Origin: an uncultured Oribacterium sp.
Lineage (GTDB): Bacteria > Bacillota > Clostridia > Lachnospirales > Lachnospiraceae
NCBI GenBank assembly: GCA_934270345.1
Contig: CAKQPT010000001.1
Span: 1 to 64,000, forward strand
Length of the DNA: 64,000 nucleotides
Reading direction: 5' to 3'
This document shows positions 34,085 to 43,554 of this stretch, in pieces (positions within the stretch are counted from its first letter, which is position 1; every line of letters begins with the position of its first letter). A program made the position numbers and the translations under genes. The notes below the pieces were generated by a model, which saw only the letters and a program-made list of their open reading frames with translations, made no database searches and had not been told where the DNA came from.

Positions 34085-34113
34085 AGGCTATGTCTTTACG
34101 GCATAGCCTTTTT
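34085..34113 (+). terminator. ftsZ terminator
   Basis: Arms AGGCTATG (34085-34092) and CATAGCCT (34102-34109), then T's. Its loop contains the -35 box of the prfC promoter. Confidence 0.85.
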
Positions 34114-34124
34114 CGTGCTATGAT
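34095..34124 (+). promoter_or_regulatory. prfC promoter within the ftsZ terminator
   Basis: TTTACG (34095-34100) in the terminator loop, an 18-bp spacer and TATGAT (34119-34124), 42 bp before the prfC start. Confidence 0.6.
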
Positions 34125-34166
34125 GGATGACGATTTTGTGTATTTTTTTAGATTATTGAGGATAGA

Positions 34167-35759
34167 ATGGCAAGTTTAAAAGAAGAAATCGAGAAGAGAC
34201 GTACGTTTGCGATTATTTCTCACCCGGATGCCGGTAAGACGACACTGACGGAGAAGTTCCTCCTGTATGGAGGTGCGATCAATCTCGCAGGTACCGTCAA
34301 GGGACGGAAGGCGACCAAGCATGCGGTTTCCGACTGGATGGAGATCGAGAAGCAGAGAGGTATTTCGGTTACCTCCTCGGTGCTTCAGTTTAATTATGAA
34401 GGAAAGTGCATTAACATCCTGGATACACCGGGACACCAGGACTTCTCGGAGGATACCTACCGAACCCTCATGGCAGCCGACAGTGCGGTCATGGTCATCG
34501 ATGGTGCGAAGGGTGTCGAGCCGCAGACCATCAAGCTGTTCAAGGTATGTGTGATGCGTCATATCCCGATCTTCACCTTCGTCAACAAGTTTGACCGTGA
34601 GGCCCGGGACCCGTATGAGCTGCTCGATGAGATCGAGAACGTCCTCGGTATCCATACCTGCCCGATCAACTGGCCGATCGGCTGTGGACGTAATTTCAAG
34701 GGCGTCTATGACCGTGAGACCGAGATGGTGGAGCTCTTTACGGCAAACGCCGGCGGTACGAAGGCTGTGGCCGAGCAGGATGTTTCCATCAACGATCCGG
34801 GACTGAAGGATATGGTCGGCTTCGAGTATTATGATAAGCTGCAGGAGGACCTGGAGCTCCTCGATGGTGCCTCTGACGAGTATGATCAGGAGCGAGTTGA
34901 TCGCGGAGACCTGACGCCGGTCTTCTTCGGATCAGCCCTTACCAACTTCGGTGTTCGGACCTTCCTGGAGCACTTCCTGAAGATGACACTGCCGCCACTT
35001 CCGAGAAACAGTGACCAGGGCATCATCAATCCGGTGGACGAGGCATTCTCTGCCTTCGTGTTCAAGATCCAGGCCAATATGGATCCGAAGCACCGTGATC
35101 GTGTCGCGTTCATGCGCATCTGCTCCGGTGAATTCGACGCCGGTATGGAAGTCAACCATGTGCAGACCGGTCGTAAGGTGAAGCTGAGCCAGCCGACCCA
35201 GATGATGGCCGATGAGCGAAAGATCGTGGAGAAGGCCTATGCAGGCGATATCATCGGTATCTTCGACCCGGGCATCTTTTCCATCGGTGATACACTCGAG
35301 CTTTCGAGTAAGAAGTTCCGTTATGAGGGCATTCCGACCTTCGCGCCGGAGCACTTCGCGCGTGTGCGCCAGATGGATACCATGAAGCGGAAGCAGTTCG
35401 TGAAGGGTATCTCGCAGATCGCACAGGAAGGTGCGATCCAGATCTTCCAGGAGTACAACACCGGTATGGAAGAGATCATCGTCGGTGTCGTCGGCGTGCT
35501 CCAGTTCGAGGTACTGAGCTTCCGCCTGAAGAACGAGTACAATGTTGAAATCAAGCTCGACCAGCTGCCATATGGCTATATCCGCTGGGTGGAGAACTAC
35601 ACCGAGGTCGACATTGACCACATCCAGGGAACCTCCGACATGAAGATCGTAAAGGATCTGAAGGATCGTCCGCTGCTGCTGTTTGCGCACGAGTGGTCCG
35701 TCGGTATGGTGCTCGAGCGGAATAAGGAACTGAAGCTGACGGAATTCAGCCGGAACTGA
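34167..35759 (+). CDS. prfC: Peptide chain release factor 3
   Basis: RF3 is the GTPase that removes RF1/RF2 from the ribosome after termination. The 530-residue product has the G1 motif ISHPDAGKTTLTEK, the family-specific VKGRKATKHAVSDWMEIEKQRGISVTSSV, DTPGHQDFSEDTYRTL and NKFDREARDP. The central and C-terminal domains include the typical RF3 sequence KKFRYEGIPTFAPEHFARV. Length is standard. ATG 34167 is preceded by GAGGATAG. A single-gene unit. Confidence 0.97.
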   Translation: MASLKEEIEKRRTFAIISHPDAGKTTLTEKFLLYGGAINLAGTVKGRKATKHAVSDWMEIEKQRGISVTSSVLQFNYEGKCINILDTPGHQDFSEDTYRTLMAADSAVMVIDGAKGVEPQTIKLFKVCVMRHIPIFTFVNKFDREARDPYELLDEIENVLGIHTCPINWPIGCGRNFKGVYDRETEMVELFTANAGGTKAVAEQDVSINDPGLKDMVGFEYYDKLQEDLELLDGASDEYDQERVDRGDLTPVFFGSALTNFGVRTFLEHFLKMTLPPLPRNSDQGIINPVDEAFSAFVFKIQANMDPKHRDRVAFMRICSGEFDAGMEVNHVQTGRKVKLSQPTQMMADERKIVEKAYAGDIIGIFDPGIFSIGDTLELSSKKFRYEGIPTFAPEHFARVRQMDTMKRKQFVKGISQIAQEGAIQIFQEYNTGMEEIIVGVVGVLQFEVLSFRLKNEYNVEIKLDQLPYGYIRWVENYTEVDIDHIQGTSDMKIVKDLKDRPLLLFAHEWSVGMVLERNKELKLTEFSRN

Positions 35760-35780
35760 GGCTGTTTCTACTATTAAAAA

Positions 35781-35814
35781 CGGAAACCGGTGGCTGTGTA
35801 CGCTGGTTTCCGAT
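35781..35814 (+). terminator. Hairpin after prfC
   Basis: CGGAAACC (35781-35788) pairs with GGTTTCCG about 16 nt later. It lacks a clear T-run, so efficiency is uncertain. Confidence 0.5.
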
Positions 35815-35865
35815 GAAAAAACGGTCATCTGACAGGGATGATCATAGTTGAAAGGACAGACTGTT

Positions 35866-37263
35866 ATGAATGAGAAGGTAAACAAGTGGATCGAAGAGCA
35901 CATCGATGAGTATACGCAGGATCTGATCGATTTCTGCTCGATCAATTCGGTAAAGGGTGCATATGAGGAGGGAAAGCCATACGGTGACGGTTCCTTCGAT
36001 GCACTGAACTTCGGTATCGAGCTGGCGGCGAAGTACGGCTTCCCGGTTCAGAGCTATGATGGTTATGTAGGCACCGCAGATTTCGATGCTGCACTTCCGA
36101 GATCTCTCGATATCCTCGCACATACCGATGTCGTACCGGCAGGCGAGGGCTGGACGGTGACCGAGCCGTTTAAGCCGATCGTGAAGGACGGTCGTATCTA
36201 TGGTCGTGGCACCTCCGACGATAAGGGCCCGCTTCTCTGCGCACTGTATGCGATGCGTGCACTGAAGGAGACCGGTGTCGAGCTGAAGAAGGGCGTACGT
36301 CTCATCATGGGTGCAGACGAGGAGACCGGCTCCGGTACGGATATCGCGAAGTACTATGCGACCGAGCCGGAGGCAGAGATGACCTTCTCTCCGGATGCTG
36401 AGTTCCCGCTCATCAACATCGAGAAGGGCCAGTTCCGTGGCACGATTTCGAAGACGGTAGAGGAGTCAACCGCAGTTCCACGTCTCGTTTCACTCGAGGC
36501 AGGTCTCGCACTGAATGCCGTTCCACAGAAGGCGACCCTTCGTTTCGAGGGTCTCGATATGAACCTCGCAGAGGCACCGATGAACGAGGTCAGCGCGCTC
36601 TGTGGTGTGGAGTGCACACAGACCGGTGTGGATGAAATCACGATCGTCGGTGTATCCGCCCATGCATCTACCCCGGAGGGTGGTAAGAATGCAGGCCTCG
36701 CCGCGATGATCCTGGCGACGAAGCTGCCGCTCGCTGCCTGTGCACAGATCGATGCAATCAAGGCCATGCTGGAGATCTTCCCATGGGGAGAGACCGACGG
36801 TGAGCATCTCGGCATCAAGATGGAGGATGCGGAGTCTCATGCGCTGACCTGTACACCGGATCTCTATCATGTGGATCCGTGCTATGTCGAGGTGAAGTTC
36901 GACAGCCGTACATCGGTGATGGCGACGAAGGAGAACTGCCAGGATGCAGCCGAGAAGACAGCCCATGCGCATGGCTTCGATTTCGAGACCCCGGGTATGA
37001 TTCCGCCACACAGAGTGCCGGCAGACAGTGAGTTCGTACAGAAGCTGCTGCATGCCTATGAGCATGTGACCGGTCTCAAGGGTGAGGCGATGGCCATCGG
37101 TGGCGGTACCTACGTTCATGACATCAAGAACGGTGTGGCCTTCGGTGCAGTTCTTCCGGGCATCGACACGCACATGCATGGTGCGGATGAGTTCTTCGAC
37201 CTCGAGAACATCGTGCTGGCCACCAAGGTCTATGCCGAGGCGATCATCGAGCTCTGCTCATAA
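35866..37263 (+). CDS. pepV: M20-family dipeptidase, PepV-like
   Basis: A zinc-dependent peptidase that cleaves dipeptides and related substrates in the cytoplasm. The 465-residue product has the M20 metal motifs: ILAHTDVVPAGEGW (His, Asp), GRGTSDDKGPLL (bridging Asp), GADEETGSGTD (catalytic and metal Glu), the SPDAEFPL segment and a late His (GIDTHMHGADE). The large lid domain and length match PepV/Sapep. The start is ATG 35866, just behind AAAGGACAG; the upstream TTG in frame has no site. Single-gene unit. Confidence 0.92.
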   Translation: MNEKVNKWIEEHIDEYTQDLIDFCSINSVKGAYEEGKPYGDGSFDALNFGIELAAKYGFPVQSYDGYVGTADFDAALPRSLDILAHTDVVPAGEGWTVTEPFKPIVKDGRIYGRGTSDDKGPLLCALYAMRALKETGVELKKGVRLIMGADEETGSGTDIAKYYATEPEAEMTFSPDAEFPLINIEKGQFRGTISKTVEESTAVPRLVSLEAGLALNAVPQKATLRFEGLDMNLAEAPMNEVSALCGVECTQTGVDEITIVGVSAHASTPEGGKNAGLAAMILATKLPLAACAQIDAIKAMLEIFPWGETDGEHLGIKMEDAESHALTCTPDLYHVDPCYVEVKFDSRTSVMATKENCQDAAEKTAHAHGFDFETPGMIPPHRVPADSEFVQKLLHAYEHVTGLKGEAMAIGGGTYVHDIKNGVAFGAVLPGIDTHMHGADEFFDLENIVLATKVYAEAIIELCS

Positions 37264-37287
37264 TATATAAAGAATCATCGAGAGTTG

Positions 37288-37320
37288 AGTCCGCTATAGG
37301 TATCGCCTATAGCGGACTAT
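37288..37320 (+). terminator. Hairpin after pepV
   Basis: A perfect 13-bp stem (37288-37300 with 37306-37318) and a 5-nt loop. The tail is short (ATTGTT), so it may terminate only partly. The metN extended -10 promoter follows immediately. Confidence 0.7.
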
Positions 37321-37329
37321 TGTTATAAT
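37321..37329 (+). promoter_or_regulatory. metNIQ promoter (extended -10)
   Basis: TGTTATAAT (37321-37329) is an extended -10 (TGnTATAAT) with no good -35; the pepV hairpin occupies that place. I looked for an S-box or other methionine riboswitch in the 90 nt before metN and found none. Confidence 0.55.
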
Positions 37330-37425
37330 GTATTTGCTTTTAGGTTATAGAAGGCGTAAACTGTGGACATTAAAAAGAGGTGGCGAGTGAAAGACGTCGA
37401 ACCCGCGGCCTCGGGAGGATGTAGT

Positions 37426-38451
37426 ATGGCAAAGGGTGATAAGATCATCCGGATGGTGAATATGGGCAAGACCTTCCACACCTCGAGTGGGGATGTGAAT
37501 GCGCTCGATGACATCAATCTGGATATTCTGGAGGGCTCGGTACAGGGTATCATCGGTCTCTCCGGCGCGGGCAAGTCGACACTGGTCCGCTGTATCAATT
37601 ATCTCGAGGTCCCGACGAGCGGACAGGTTCTCTTCGAGGGCAAGTCCCTCGGGGATATGAGCGATAAGGAGGTCCGTGAGGCACGTCGCAAGATGGGCAT
37701 GATCTTCCAGCAGTTTAACCTGCTGGATCAGCGGAATCTTCTCCGGAATGTTACATTCCCACTGGAGATCGCAGGGGTCGAGAAGAAAAAGGCGCAGGAA
37801 CGGGCGATGGAGCTGCTGAAGCTCGTCGGTCTCGAGGACAGGGTAAAGAACTATCCTTCCCAGCTGTCCGGTGGACAGAAGCAGCGTGTGGCGATCGCCC
37901 GAGCGCTCGCGACGAATCCGAAGGTGCTCCTCTGTGATGAGGCGACCTCGGCGCTGGATCCGAAGACCACGAAACAGATCCTCGATCTTCTGAAGAAGAT
38001 CAATCAGGAGATGGGCGTCACGGTCATCGTCATCACGCATCAGATGTCTGTCATCGAAGCCATCTGTGATAATGTCGCCATCATTGACCACAGTCACATT
38101 GCGGAAAGCGGTCCGGTATCGGAGGTCTTCAGTAACCCGAAGACAGAGATCGGACGCCGCCTGATCCTCGGCGATGGCAATGCGAATGCGATCCAGCCGG
38201 TGAACTTCGGCGACAGCAGGAATCCGAAGATCCGCATCATCTTCGATGGACAGAAGGCGCACCGTCCGATCATTTCGGACATCGTGCTGAGCTGCAACGC
38301 ACCGCTCAATATCCTCTTCGCCAACACGAAGGAGGTCGAGGGAAAGGCCGTCGGTCAGATGGTCGTAGAGCTTCCGGACAGTGTGGAGGAGGCAGAACGC
38401 ATCACCCACTATCTGAGAACGAACGATATTCGCTTTGAGGAGGTGAAGTAA
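37426..38451 (+). CDS. metN: Methionine ABC transporter ATP-binding protein
   Basis: The ATPase of a D/L-methionine importer. The 341-residue product has Walker [10 protein letters not shown] (residues 44-52), the Q-loop FQQFNLL, signature LSGGQKQR, Walker [14 protein letters not shown] and a C-terminal NIL/ACT-like domain (about residues 255-340) that binds methionine and inhibits transport. ATG 37426 follows GGGAGG; an upstream in-frame start lacks a site. It lies 1 bp before metI. The genes metN, metI and metQ form one operon. Confidence 0.95.
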   Translation: MAKGDKIIRMVNMGKTFHTSSGDVNALDDINLDILEGSVQGIIGLSGAGKSTLVRCINYLEVPTSGQVLFEGKSLGDMSDKEVREARRKMGMIFQQFNLLDQRNLLRNVTFPLEIAGVEKKKAQERAMELLKLVGLEDRVKNYPSQLSGGQKQRVAIARALATNPKVLLCDEATSALDPKTTKQILDLLKKINQEMGVTVIVITHQMSVIEAICDNVAIIDHSHIAESGPVSEVFSNPKTEIGRRLILGDGNANAIQPVNFGDSRNPKIRIIFDGQKAHRPIISDIVLSCNAPLNILFANTKEVEGKAVGQMVVELPDSVEEAERITHYLRTNDIRFEEVK

Positions 38452-38452
38452 G

Positions 38453-39115
38453 ATGGATGCATCATCGATTTCCATGTATCTGAAGGAGACCTGGGCCACC
38501 ATCTATATGACCCTGATCTCGAGCAGTATTTCGTACCTGATCGGCATCCCGCTGGGTGTGATCCTGGTGGTGACGGATAAGGATGGCATCCATCCGATGG
38601 CACCGGTTCATACGGTGCTCGGTATGCTCATCAACATCTTCCGTTCGATTCCGTTCCTGATCCTGCTGGTCATGGTGCTGCCGCTGACGAAAATGCTCGT
38701 CGGCACGACACTGGGACCGAAGGCCATCATTCCACCGCTGATCATCGCGTCGGCGCCGTATATCGGACGCATGGTGGAGTCGAGTCTGAAGGAGGTCAAT
38801 GCCGGCGTTATCGAGGCGGCGAAATCCATGGGCGCGACGAACACGCAGATCATCTTCAAGGTGCTGCTTCCGGAGGCGAAGCCGAGTCTTCTCGTCGGTG
38901 CAGCCATCTGTATCACGACGATCCTCAGTTACTCGGCGATGGCCGGCTTCGTCGGTGGTGGCGGACTCGGTGCGATCGCACTGAACTATGGCTACTATCG
39001 TTACCAGACCGACATCATGCTGATCGCGGTCGCTGTACTGGTGATCCTCGTACAGATCATTCAGGAATTCTGGATGCGCTTAAGCGCAAAAACCGATAAG
39101 CGGGCCAGAAGCTAA
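38453..39115 (+). CDS. metI: Methionine ABC transporter permease
   Basis: The 220-residue permease has five predicted membrane helices and the EAA-type loop that contacts MetN (VNAGVIEAAKSMGATNTQIIFKVLLPEA). Its sequence is typical of MetI, including VGGGGLGAIALNYGYYRYQ. It forms a homodimer in the complex with MetN and MetQ. Start ATG 38453 is preceded by GAGGTG at the end of metN, giving coupled translation. Confidence 0.95.
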   Translation: MDASSISMYLKETWATIYMTLISSSISYLIGIPLGVILVVTDKDGIHPMAPVHTVLGMLINIFRSIPFLILLVMVLPLTKMLVGTTLGPKAIIPPLIIASAPYIGRMVESSLKEVNAGVIEAAKSMGATNTQIIFKVLLPEAKPSLLVGAAICITTILSYSAMAGFVGGGGLGAIALNYGYYRYQTDIMLIAVAVLVILVQIIQEFWMRLSAKTDKRARS

Positions 39116-39242
39116 AAACTGTATATTCTGCGGTTTCTCCGGTTCCTGTGCCGTACATCTCAGGAAGACATCGAAGAAAGCAGGGCAGTGGTGAAGCGAA
39201 ACGCTCCGCCGCGTCGGAGAAATCCCGCTGGATATAAATCAG

Positions 39243-39282
39243 GATGCAAAAACGCATCAAAGAACCGGCGATAGGGGCCGGT
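39243..39282 (+). promoter_or_regulatory. Two small hairpins before metQ
   Basis: GATGC/GCATC (39243-39258) and ACCGGC/GCCGGT (39264-39282) lie just upstream of the metQ ribosome site, in the 182-bp gap after metI. They may stabilise a processed metQ message, which is needed in excess over metNI. No T-run is present. Confidence 0.35.
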
Positions 39283-39297
39283 GAGGAGGAAAAAATT

Positions 39298-40245
39298 ATG
39301 AAGAAGAACATCACACTTGCACTTGCTGCTGTTCTCGCTGCTGCTTCTCTTGCAGCCTGCGGTTCATCCAGCACACCAGAGGCAACCACTGCTGCAGCTA
39401 CGACAGCTGCTGCAACCGAAGCAGCGACCGAAGCTGCAAGCGAGGCTGCGACGGAGGCTGCTGCGGAGACGACAGCTGCTGCAGAGGCATCCGATGCCAT
39501 CGAGCCGCTCGCTGAGCCGGTAGACATCAAGATCGGTGCGACCCCAAGCCCGCACGCAGAGATCCTCGAGGCTGCAAAGGATGACCTTGCGGCTGCAGGC
39601 ATCAACATCGAGATCGTCACCTACAACGATTATGTACAGCCGAACCTCGCAACCGAGCAGGGTGAGATCCAGGCAAACTACTTCCAGCACCAGCCATACC
39701 TCGATGATTTCAATGCAGAGAACAAGACCAACCTGGTATCTGTAGGTAAGATCCACTATGAGCCGTTCGGCATCTATGCCGGCAAGTCTTCTGATCTTGC
39801 GAACATCGCCGATGGCGCACAGATCGCTGTTCCGAACGATACCACCAACGAGGCACGTGCCCTTCTCCTTCTTCAGGACAACGGCATCATCACCCTGAAG
39901 GACGGTGCCGGTCTTAAGGCTACCAAGCAGGATATCGTTGAGAACCCGCATAAGGTAGAGCTCCTCGAGGTTGAGGCTGCACAGATTCCGAGATCCATCG
40001 ATTCCGTAGACTTCGCCTGCATGAACGGTAACTACGCGATCGAGGCCGGCTTCAAGCCATCCGATGCACTGGTTCAGGAGGATCCGAACTCCGAGGCTGC
40101 ACAGACCTATGGTAACATCGTCGCTGTAGCAGAGAAGGATAAGGATGCCGAGTGGGCGAAGAAGCTCGTCGAGGTTCTTCAGTCGAAGAAGGTTTCCGAC
40201 TTCATCAACGAGAAGTATGAGGGTGGTGTTATCCCTCTTCAGTAA
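39298..40245 (+). CDS. metQ: Methionine-binding lipoprotein
   Basis: The 315-residue substrate-binding protein of the methionine importer. A signal peptide ends in the lipobox LAAC with Cys21 as the lipidation site, processed by Lgt (21412-22275). Residues 25-70 are a low-complexity Ala/Thr/Glu linker, then the NlpA/MetQ fold begins (VDIKIGATPSPHAEILEAAKDDL). The family blocks EIQANYFQHQPYLDDFN and GKIHYEPFGIYAGK are present. The start follows GAGGAGG. The strong terminator after it ends the operon. Confidence 0.95.
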   Translation: MKKNITLALAAVLAAASLAACGSSSTPEATTAAATTAAATEAATEAASEAATEAAAETTAAAEASDAIEPLAEPVDIKIGATPSPHAEILEAAKDDLAAAGINIEIVTYNDYVQPNLATEQGEIQANYFQHQPYLDDFNAENKTNLVSVGKIHYEPFGIYAGKSSDLANIADGAQIAVPNDTTNEARALLLLQDNGIITLKDGAGLKATKQDIVENPHKVELLEVEAAQIPRSIDSVDFACMNGNYAIEAGFKPSDALVQEDPNSEAAQTYGNIVAVAEKDKDAEWAKKLVEVLQSKKVSDFINEKYEGGVIPLQ

Positions 40246-40320
40246 ATCAGGAAAGCGCGGGTGAGAGACGGCCATAAGCGTCGACTTCGCCTGCATTGTC
40301 CAGACACAGGAAAAGAGCGG

Positions 40321-40357
40321 CAGGCTCCGGAGAGATACTCCGGGGCCTGTTTTTTCG
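40321..40357 (+). terminator. metNIQ terminator
   Basis: CAGGCTCCGGAG (40321-40332) pairs with CTCCGGGGCCTG (40338-40349), followed by six T. Confidence 0.9.
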
Positions 40358-40486
40358 TGCGTTCGACGAGCCGCGCGGGTATGTGAAGCGGACGGATATA
40401 AAAAAGAGGATGGAAAAGACGGGGGCCATAACTTTTGCATTTGACCCTTTCTATTTTGCTTCTGTCGTAGTATAGTAGACTCTGCA

Positions 40487-40534
40487 CACAAGATATGGTA
40501 TATGAGCGGTAGCACAGAAGCAATATTTTGTAAA
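40487..40534 (+). promoter_or_regulatory. Two candidate NrdR boxes before nrdD
   Basis: ACACAAGATATGGTAT (40487-40502) matches 12 of 16 positions of the NrdR box ACACTATATATAGTGT. A second, weaker site (40519-40534, 10 of 16) begins 32 bp later, three helical turns, the paired spacing known for NrdR. nrdR itself is at 44640. The rest of the 351-bp gap 40246-40596 holds the metQ terminator and AT-rich DNA without a gene. Confidence 0.55.
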
Positions 40535-40596
40535 CCGTTAACTATAAAAAAGAAAAATCCGCCGGGCGGAATAAAAGAGAAAAGGGAGTAAATGTC

Positions 40597-42843
40597 ATGG
40601 GAACACAGGAAAAGGACCTCGCGTCGAGGCAGAACGTCATCAAGCGAAATGGTAAAGAGGTAAACTTCGATATCTCGAAGATCGCAAACGCGATCCGGAA
40701 GGCAAACAAGGAGGTCGAGCCGATCTACCAGATGAACGAGTACCAGATCGATGGGATCGCGGAGAATGTAGCGGGCCAGTGCGCGAAGCTGGATCGTGCG
40801 GTTTCCGTCGAGGAGATCCAGGATATGGTCGAGACCGGCATCATGGAGATGCGTGGCTATGAGGTCGCACAGAAGTATGTGCGCTACCGCTATACCCGTG
40901 AGCTGGCGCGTAAGGCGAATACCACCGATGAAGAGATCCTTTCCCTCCTCGATCAGTCGAACGAAGAGGCGAAGCAGGAAAACTCGAATAAGAATCCGGT
41001 GATCAACTCCACACAGCGTGACTACATGGCCGGCTATGTATCGAGAGACCTCACCAGCCGTGTGCTTCTTCCGGAGGAAATCACGAAGGCACACCGCGAG
41101 GGCATCATCCACTTCCATGATTCCGATTACTTCGCACAGCGTGAGCACAACTGTGATCTCGTGAACCTCGAGGATATGCTGCAGAACGGTACCGTGATCT
41201 CCGGCACTATGATCGAGAAGCCGCACAGCTTCTATACGGCCTGCAATATCACAACACAGATCATCGCACAGGTGGCCTCGAACCAGTATGGCGGACAGTC
41301 CTTCACCCTCAGCCACCTGGCACCGTTCGTGGACGTATCCCGTCAGAAGATCACGGGCCGTGTGCTGGAGGAAAACGCAGAGGCCGGCGTCAGCATGACC
41401 GACGAGCAGGTACGGAAGGTCGTGGAAAAGCGCCTGCAGGAAGAGGTCGTACGTGGTGTACAGACCATCCAGTATCAGATGATCACCCTCATGACCTGTA
41501 ACGGTCAGGCACCGTTCGTCACGATGTTCATGTACCTCGATGAGGTACCGGCGGGCCAGACCCGTGATGACCTTGCGATGGTCATCGAGGAGGTCCTGAA
41601 GCAGCGCATGCAGGGCGTCAAGAATGAGAAGGGTGTCTGGATCACACCGGCCTTCCCGAAGATCATCTACGCTCTGGATGAGGACAATATCTATCCGGAG
41701 AGCAAGTACTACTACCTGACGGAGCTGGCAGCGAAGTGCACCGCGAAGCGCATGGTGCCGGATTACATCTCGGCGAAGAAGATGCGGGAGTATAAGGGCG
41801 ATGTTTACCCGTGCATGGGCTGTCGTTCCTTCCTGACACCGGATAACGAGCAGCAGCCGGAGGGCCTCTGCAACGATGATAATAAGGCGGATGCCGGCAA
41901 TTTCGCGAAGGGCCAGCATAAGTATTATGGCCGTTTCAACCAGGGCGTCGTCACGATCAACCTCGTGGATGTCGCCTGCTCTGCACATGGCGACATGGAG
42001 GCCTTCTGGCGTATCTTCGATGAGCGCCTGGAGCTCTGCCACCGTGCACTTCGTATCCGTCATGAGCGCCTGATGGGCACCACCTCGGATGTCGCACCGA
42101 TCCTCTGGCAGTATGGTGCACTGGCACGCCTCAAGAAGGGCGAGAAGATCGATAAGCTTCTCTTCGGAAACTACTCCACCCTTTCCCTCGGCTATGCCGG
42201 CCTCTACGAGATGTGCGTACGCATGACCGGAAAGTCCCATACGGATCCGGAGGCGAAGCCGTTTGCGCTGAAGGTCATGCAGCATCTGAACGACAAGTGC
42301 GCGGAGTGGAGAAAGGAAGAGAACATCAGCTACTCCCTGTACGGTACACCGATGGAGTCGACGACCTACAAGTTCGCGAAGGCACTTCAGAAGCGCTTCG
42401 GTATCATCGAGGGCGTCACGGATCACAACTACATCACGAACTCCTATCATGTAAACGTTCGTGAGAAGATCGATGCCTTCACGAAGCTGAAGTTCGAGGC
42501 GGACTTCCAGAAGCTGTCACCGGGCGGCGCCATCTCCTACGTCGAGGTGCCGAACATGCAGAACAACATCCCGGCGGTGCTCAGCGTCATGAAGTTCATC
42601 TACGACAACATCATGTACGCCGAGCTCAACACGAAGTCGGATTACTGCGAGTGCTGCGGCTACGACGGCGAGATCCAGATCATCGAGGATGAGCACGGCA
42701 AGCTGATCTGGGAGTGCCCGAACTGCGGAAACCGTGACCAGTCGAAGATGTCGGTCGCACGCAGAACCTGCGGATACATCGGTACACAGTTCTGGAACCA
42801 GGGTCGTACGCAGGAGATCAAGGACCGCGTGCTTCATCTGTAA
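40597..42843 (+). CDS. nrdD: Anaerobic ribonucleoside-triphosphate reductase
   Basis: NrdD reduces ribonucleoside triphosphates to deoxy forms using a glycyl radical, without oxygen. The 748-residue product has an N-terminal ATP-cone (IKRNGKEVNFDISKIANAI), the ten-stranded barrel, a Cys4 zinc site (CECCG..CPNCGN) near the C-terminus and the radical motif RTCGYIG, with Gly726 as the expected radical site. ATG 40597 follows GGGAG. NrdG, its activase, is the next gene. The presence of this class supports anaerobic growth. Confidence 0.96.
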   Translation: MGTQEKDLASRQNVIKRNGKEVNFDISKIANAIRKANKEVEPIYQMNEYQIDGIAENVAGQCAKLDRAVSVEEIQDMVETGIMEMRGYEVAQKYVRYRYTRELARKANTTDEEILSLLDQSNEEAKQENSNKNPVINSTQRDYMAGYVSRDLTSRVLLPEEITKAHREGIIHFHDSDYFAQREHNCDLVNLEDMLQNGTVISGTMIEKPHSFYTACNITTQIIAQVASNQYGGQSFTLSHLAPFVDVSRQKITGRVLEENAEAGVSMTDEQVRKVVEKRLQEEVVRGVQTIQYQMITLMTCNGQAPFVTMFMYLDEVPAGQTRDDLAMVIEEVLKQRMQGVKNEKGVWITPAFPKIIYALDEDNIYPESKYYYLTELAAKCTAKRMVPDYISAKKMREYKGDVYPCMGCRSFLTPDNEQQPEGLCNDDNKADAGNFAKGQHKYYGRFNQGVVTINLVDVACSAHGDMEAFWRIFDERLELCHRALRIRHERLMGTTSDVAPILWQYGALARLKKGEKIDKLLFGNYSTLSLGYAGLYEMCVRMTGKSHTDPEAKPFALKVMQHLNDKCAEWRKEENISYSLYGTPMESTTYKFAKALQKRFGIIEGVTDHNYITNSYHVNVREKIDAFTKLKFEADFQKLSPGGAISYVEVPNMQNNIPAVLSVMKFIYDNIMYAELNTKSDYCECCGYDGEIQIIEDEHGKLIWECPNCGNRDQSKMSVARRTCGYIGTQFWNQGRTQEIKDRVLHL

Positions 42844-42949
42844 ATCTATAACTCTATCTCAAATATAATAACTCTATCGCAAATAAGACGCAGAACAGCT
42901 GGATCGGGTGACCGATGCAGCTGTTCTGGAATCGTCAAGAGGTGCAGAG

Positions 42950-43507
42950 ATGCATTATGCAGAAATAAAGTATTTTGATATCGCGAACGGGCCGGGGGTC
43001 CGTGTGAGCCTGTTTGTCTCGGGCTGCACACATAAGTGCCCGGGCTGCTTCAATGAGATCGCCTGGCCGTTTGATTATGGTCAGGAATTCACGAAGGAAA
43101 CCGAGGATGAGATCCTCCGGAATCTGGCAGACCCGGCCTACCAGGGCCTGACGCTGCTCGGCGGGGAACCGATGGAGCCACAGAATCAGCCGGCCGTGCT
43201 GTCCCTCGTCCGTCGCTTTAAGGCGATGTATCCGGAGAAGGATCTCTGGTGCTTCAGCGGCTACCTCTACGACCGGGATCTCCTCGGAAGGATGGCGGAT
43301 CAGGTGCCGGAGACGAAGGAACTCCTGAGCTATATCGATGTGCTCGTGGATGGACCGTTTATCATGGCGGAGAAGGATGTGACCCTGCTGTTCAAGGGCT
43401 CACGGAATCAGCGGACCATCGATGTGCAGAAGTCGCTGCAGGCAGGCCACATCATACAGTGGGATCCGGGCGAAGACACAACAATTTCACATACGGCGCA
43501 TCTCTAG
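42950..43507 (+). CDS. nrdG: Anaerobic ribonucleotide reductase activating enzyme
   Basis: NrdG is the radical SAM enzyme that makes the glycyl radical on NrdD. The 185-residue product carries the CxxxCxxC cluster motif (Cys26, Cys30, Cys33 in GCTHKCPGC) and the typical NGPGVRVSLFVSG segment and GGEPM SAM motif. ATG 42950 follows AAGAGGTG and matches the family N-terminus; a longer GTG start at 42908 has no site. It lies 106 bp after nrdD and is probably in the same operon. Confidence 0.95.
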   Translation: MHYAEIKYFDIANGPGVRVSLFVSGCTHKCPGCFNEIAWPFDYGQEFTKETEDEILRNLADPAYQGLTLLGGEPMEPQNQPAVLSLVRRFKAMYPEKDLWCFSGYLYDRDLLGRMADQVPETKELLSYIDVLVDGPFIMAEKDVTLLFKGSRNQRTIDVQKSLQAGHIIQWDPGEDTTISHTAHL

Positions 43508-43510
43508 ATG

Positions 43511-43519
43511 TGGTATACT
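43511..43519 (+). promoter_or_regulatory. Extended -10 promoter of the DUF975-nrdR unit
   Basis: TGGTATACT (43511-43519, TGnTATACT) has no clear -35. The predicted start (about 43526) lies inside the 5' arm of the nrdG terminator hairpin at 43523-43543. Confidence 0.45.
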
Positions 43520-43522
43520 TAT

Positions 43523-43554
43523 GGGGCTGTGAGAAACAGCCCCGTTTTTATTTT
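43523..43554 (+). terminator. nrdDG terminator
   Basis: Arms GGGGCTGT (43523-43530) and ACAGCCCC (43536-43543), then a T-rich tail. Confidence 0.88.

Noticed and set aside
37264..37425. SAM or other methionine riboswitch before metN
   Set aside because: The space is short, holds one simple hairpin that belongs to pepV, and none of the S-box core sequences are visible.
39370..39510. Repetitive GCA/ACG tracts in metQ as a DNA repeat
   Set aside because: They encode the Ala/Thr/Glu linker behind the lipobox, a common feature of lipoproteins in this family, and are not a separate element.
39364..42450. A 1028-residue open frame on the minus strand
   Set aside because: It runs antisense to metQ, nrdD and their gap. 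Codon bias of the + strand genes avoids stops in this frame. The translation is low in family motifs and rich in Leu, Arg, His and Ile, and no ribosome site is seen.
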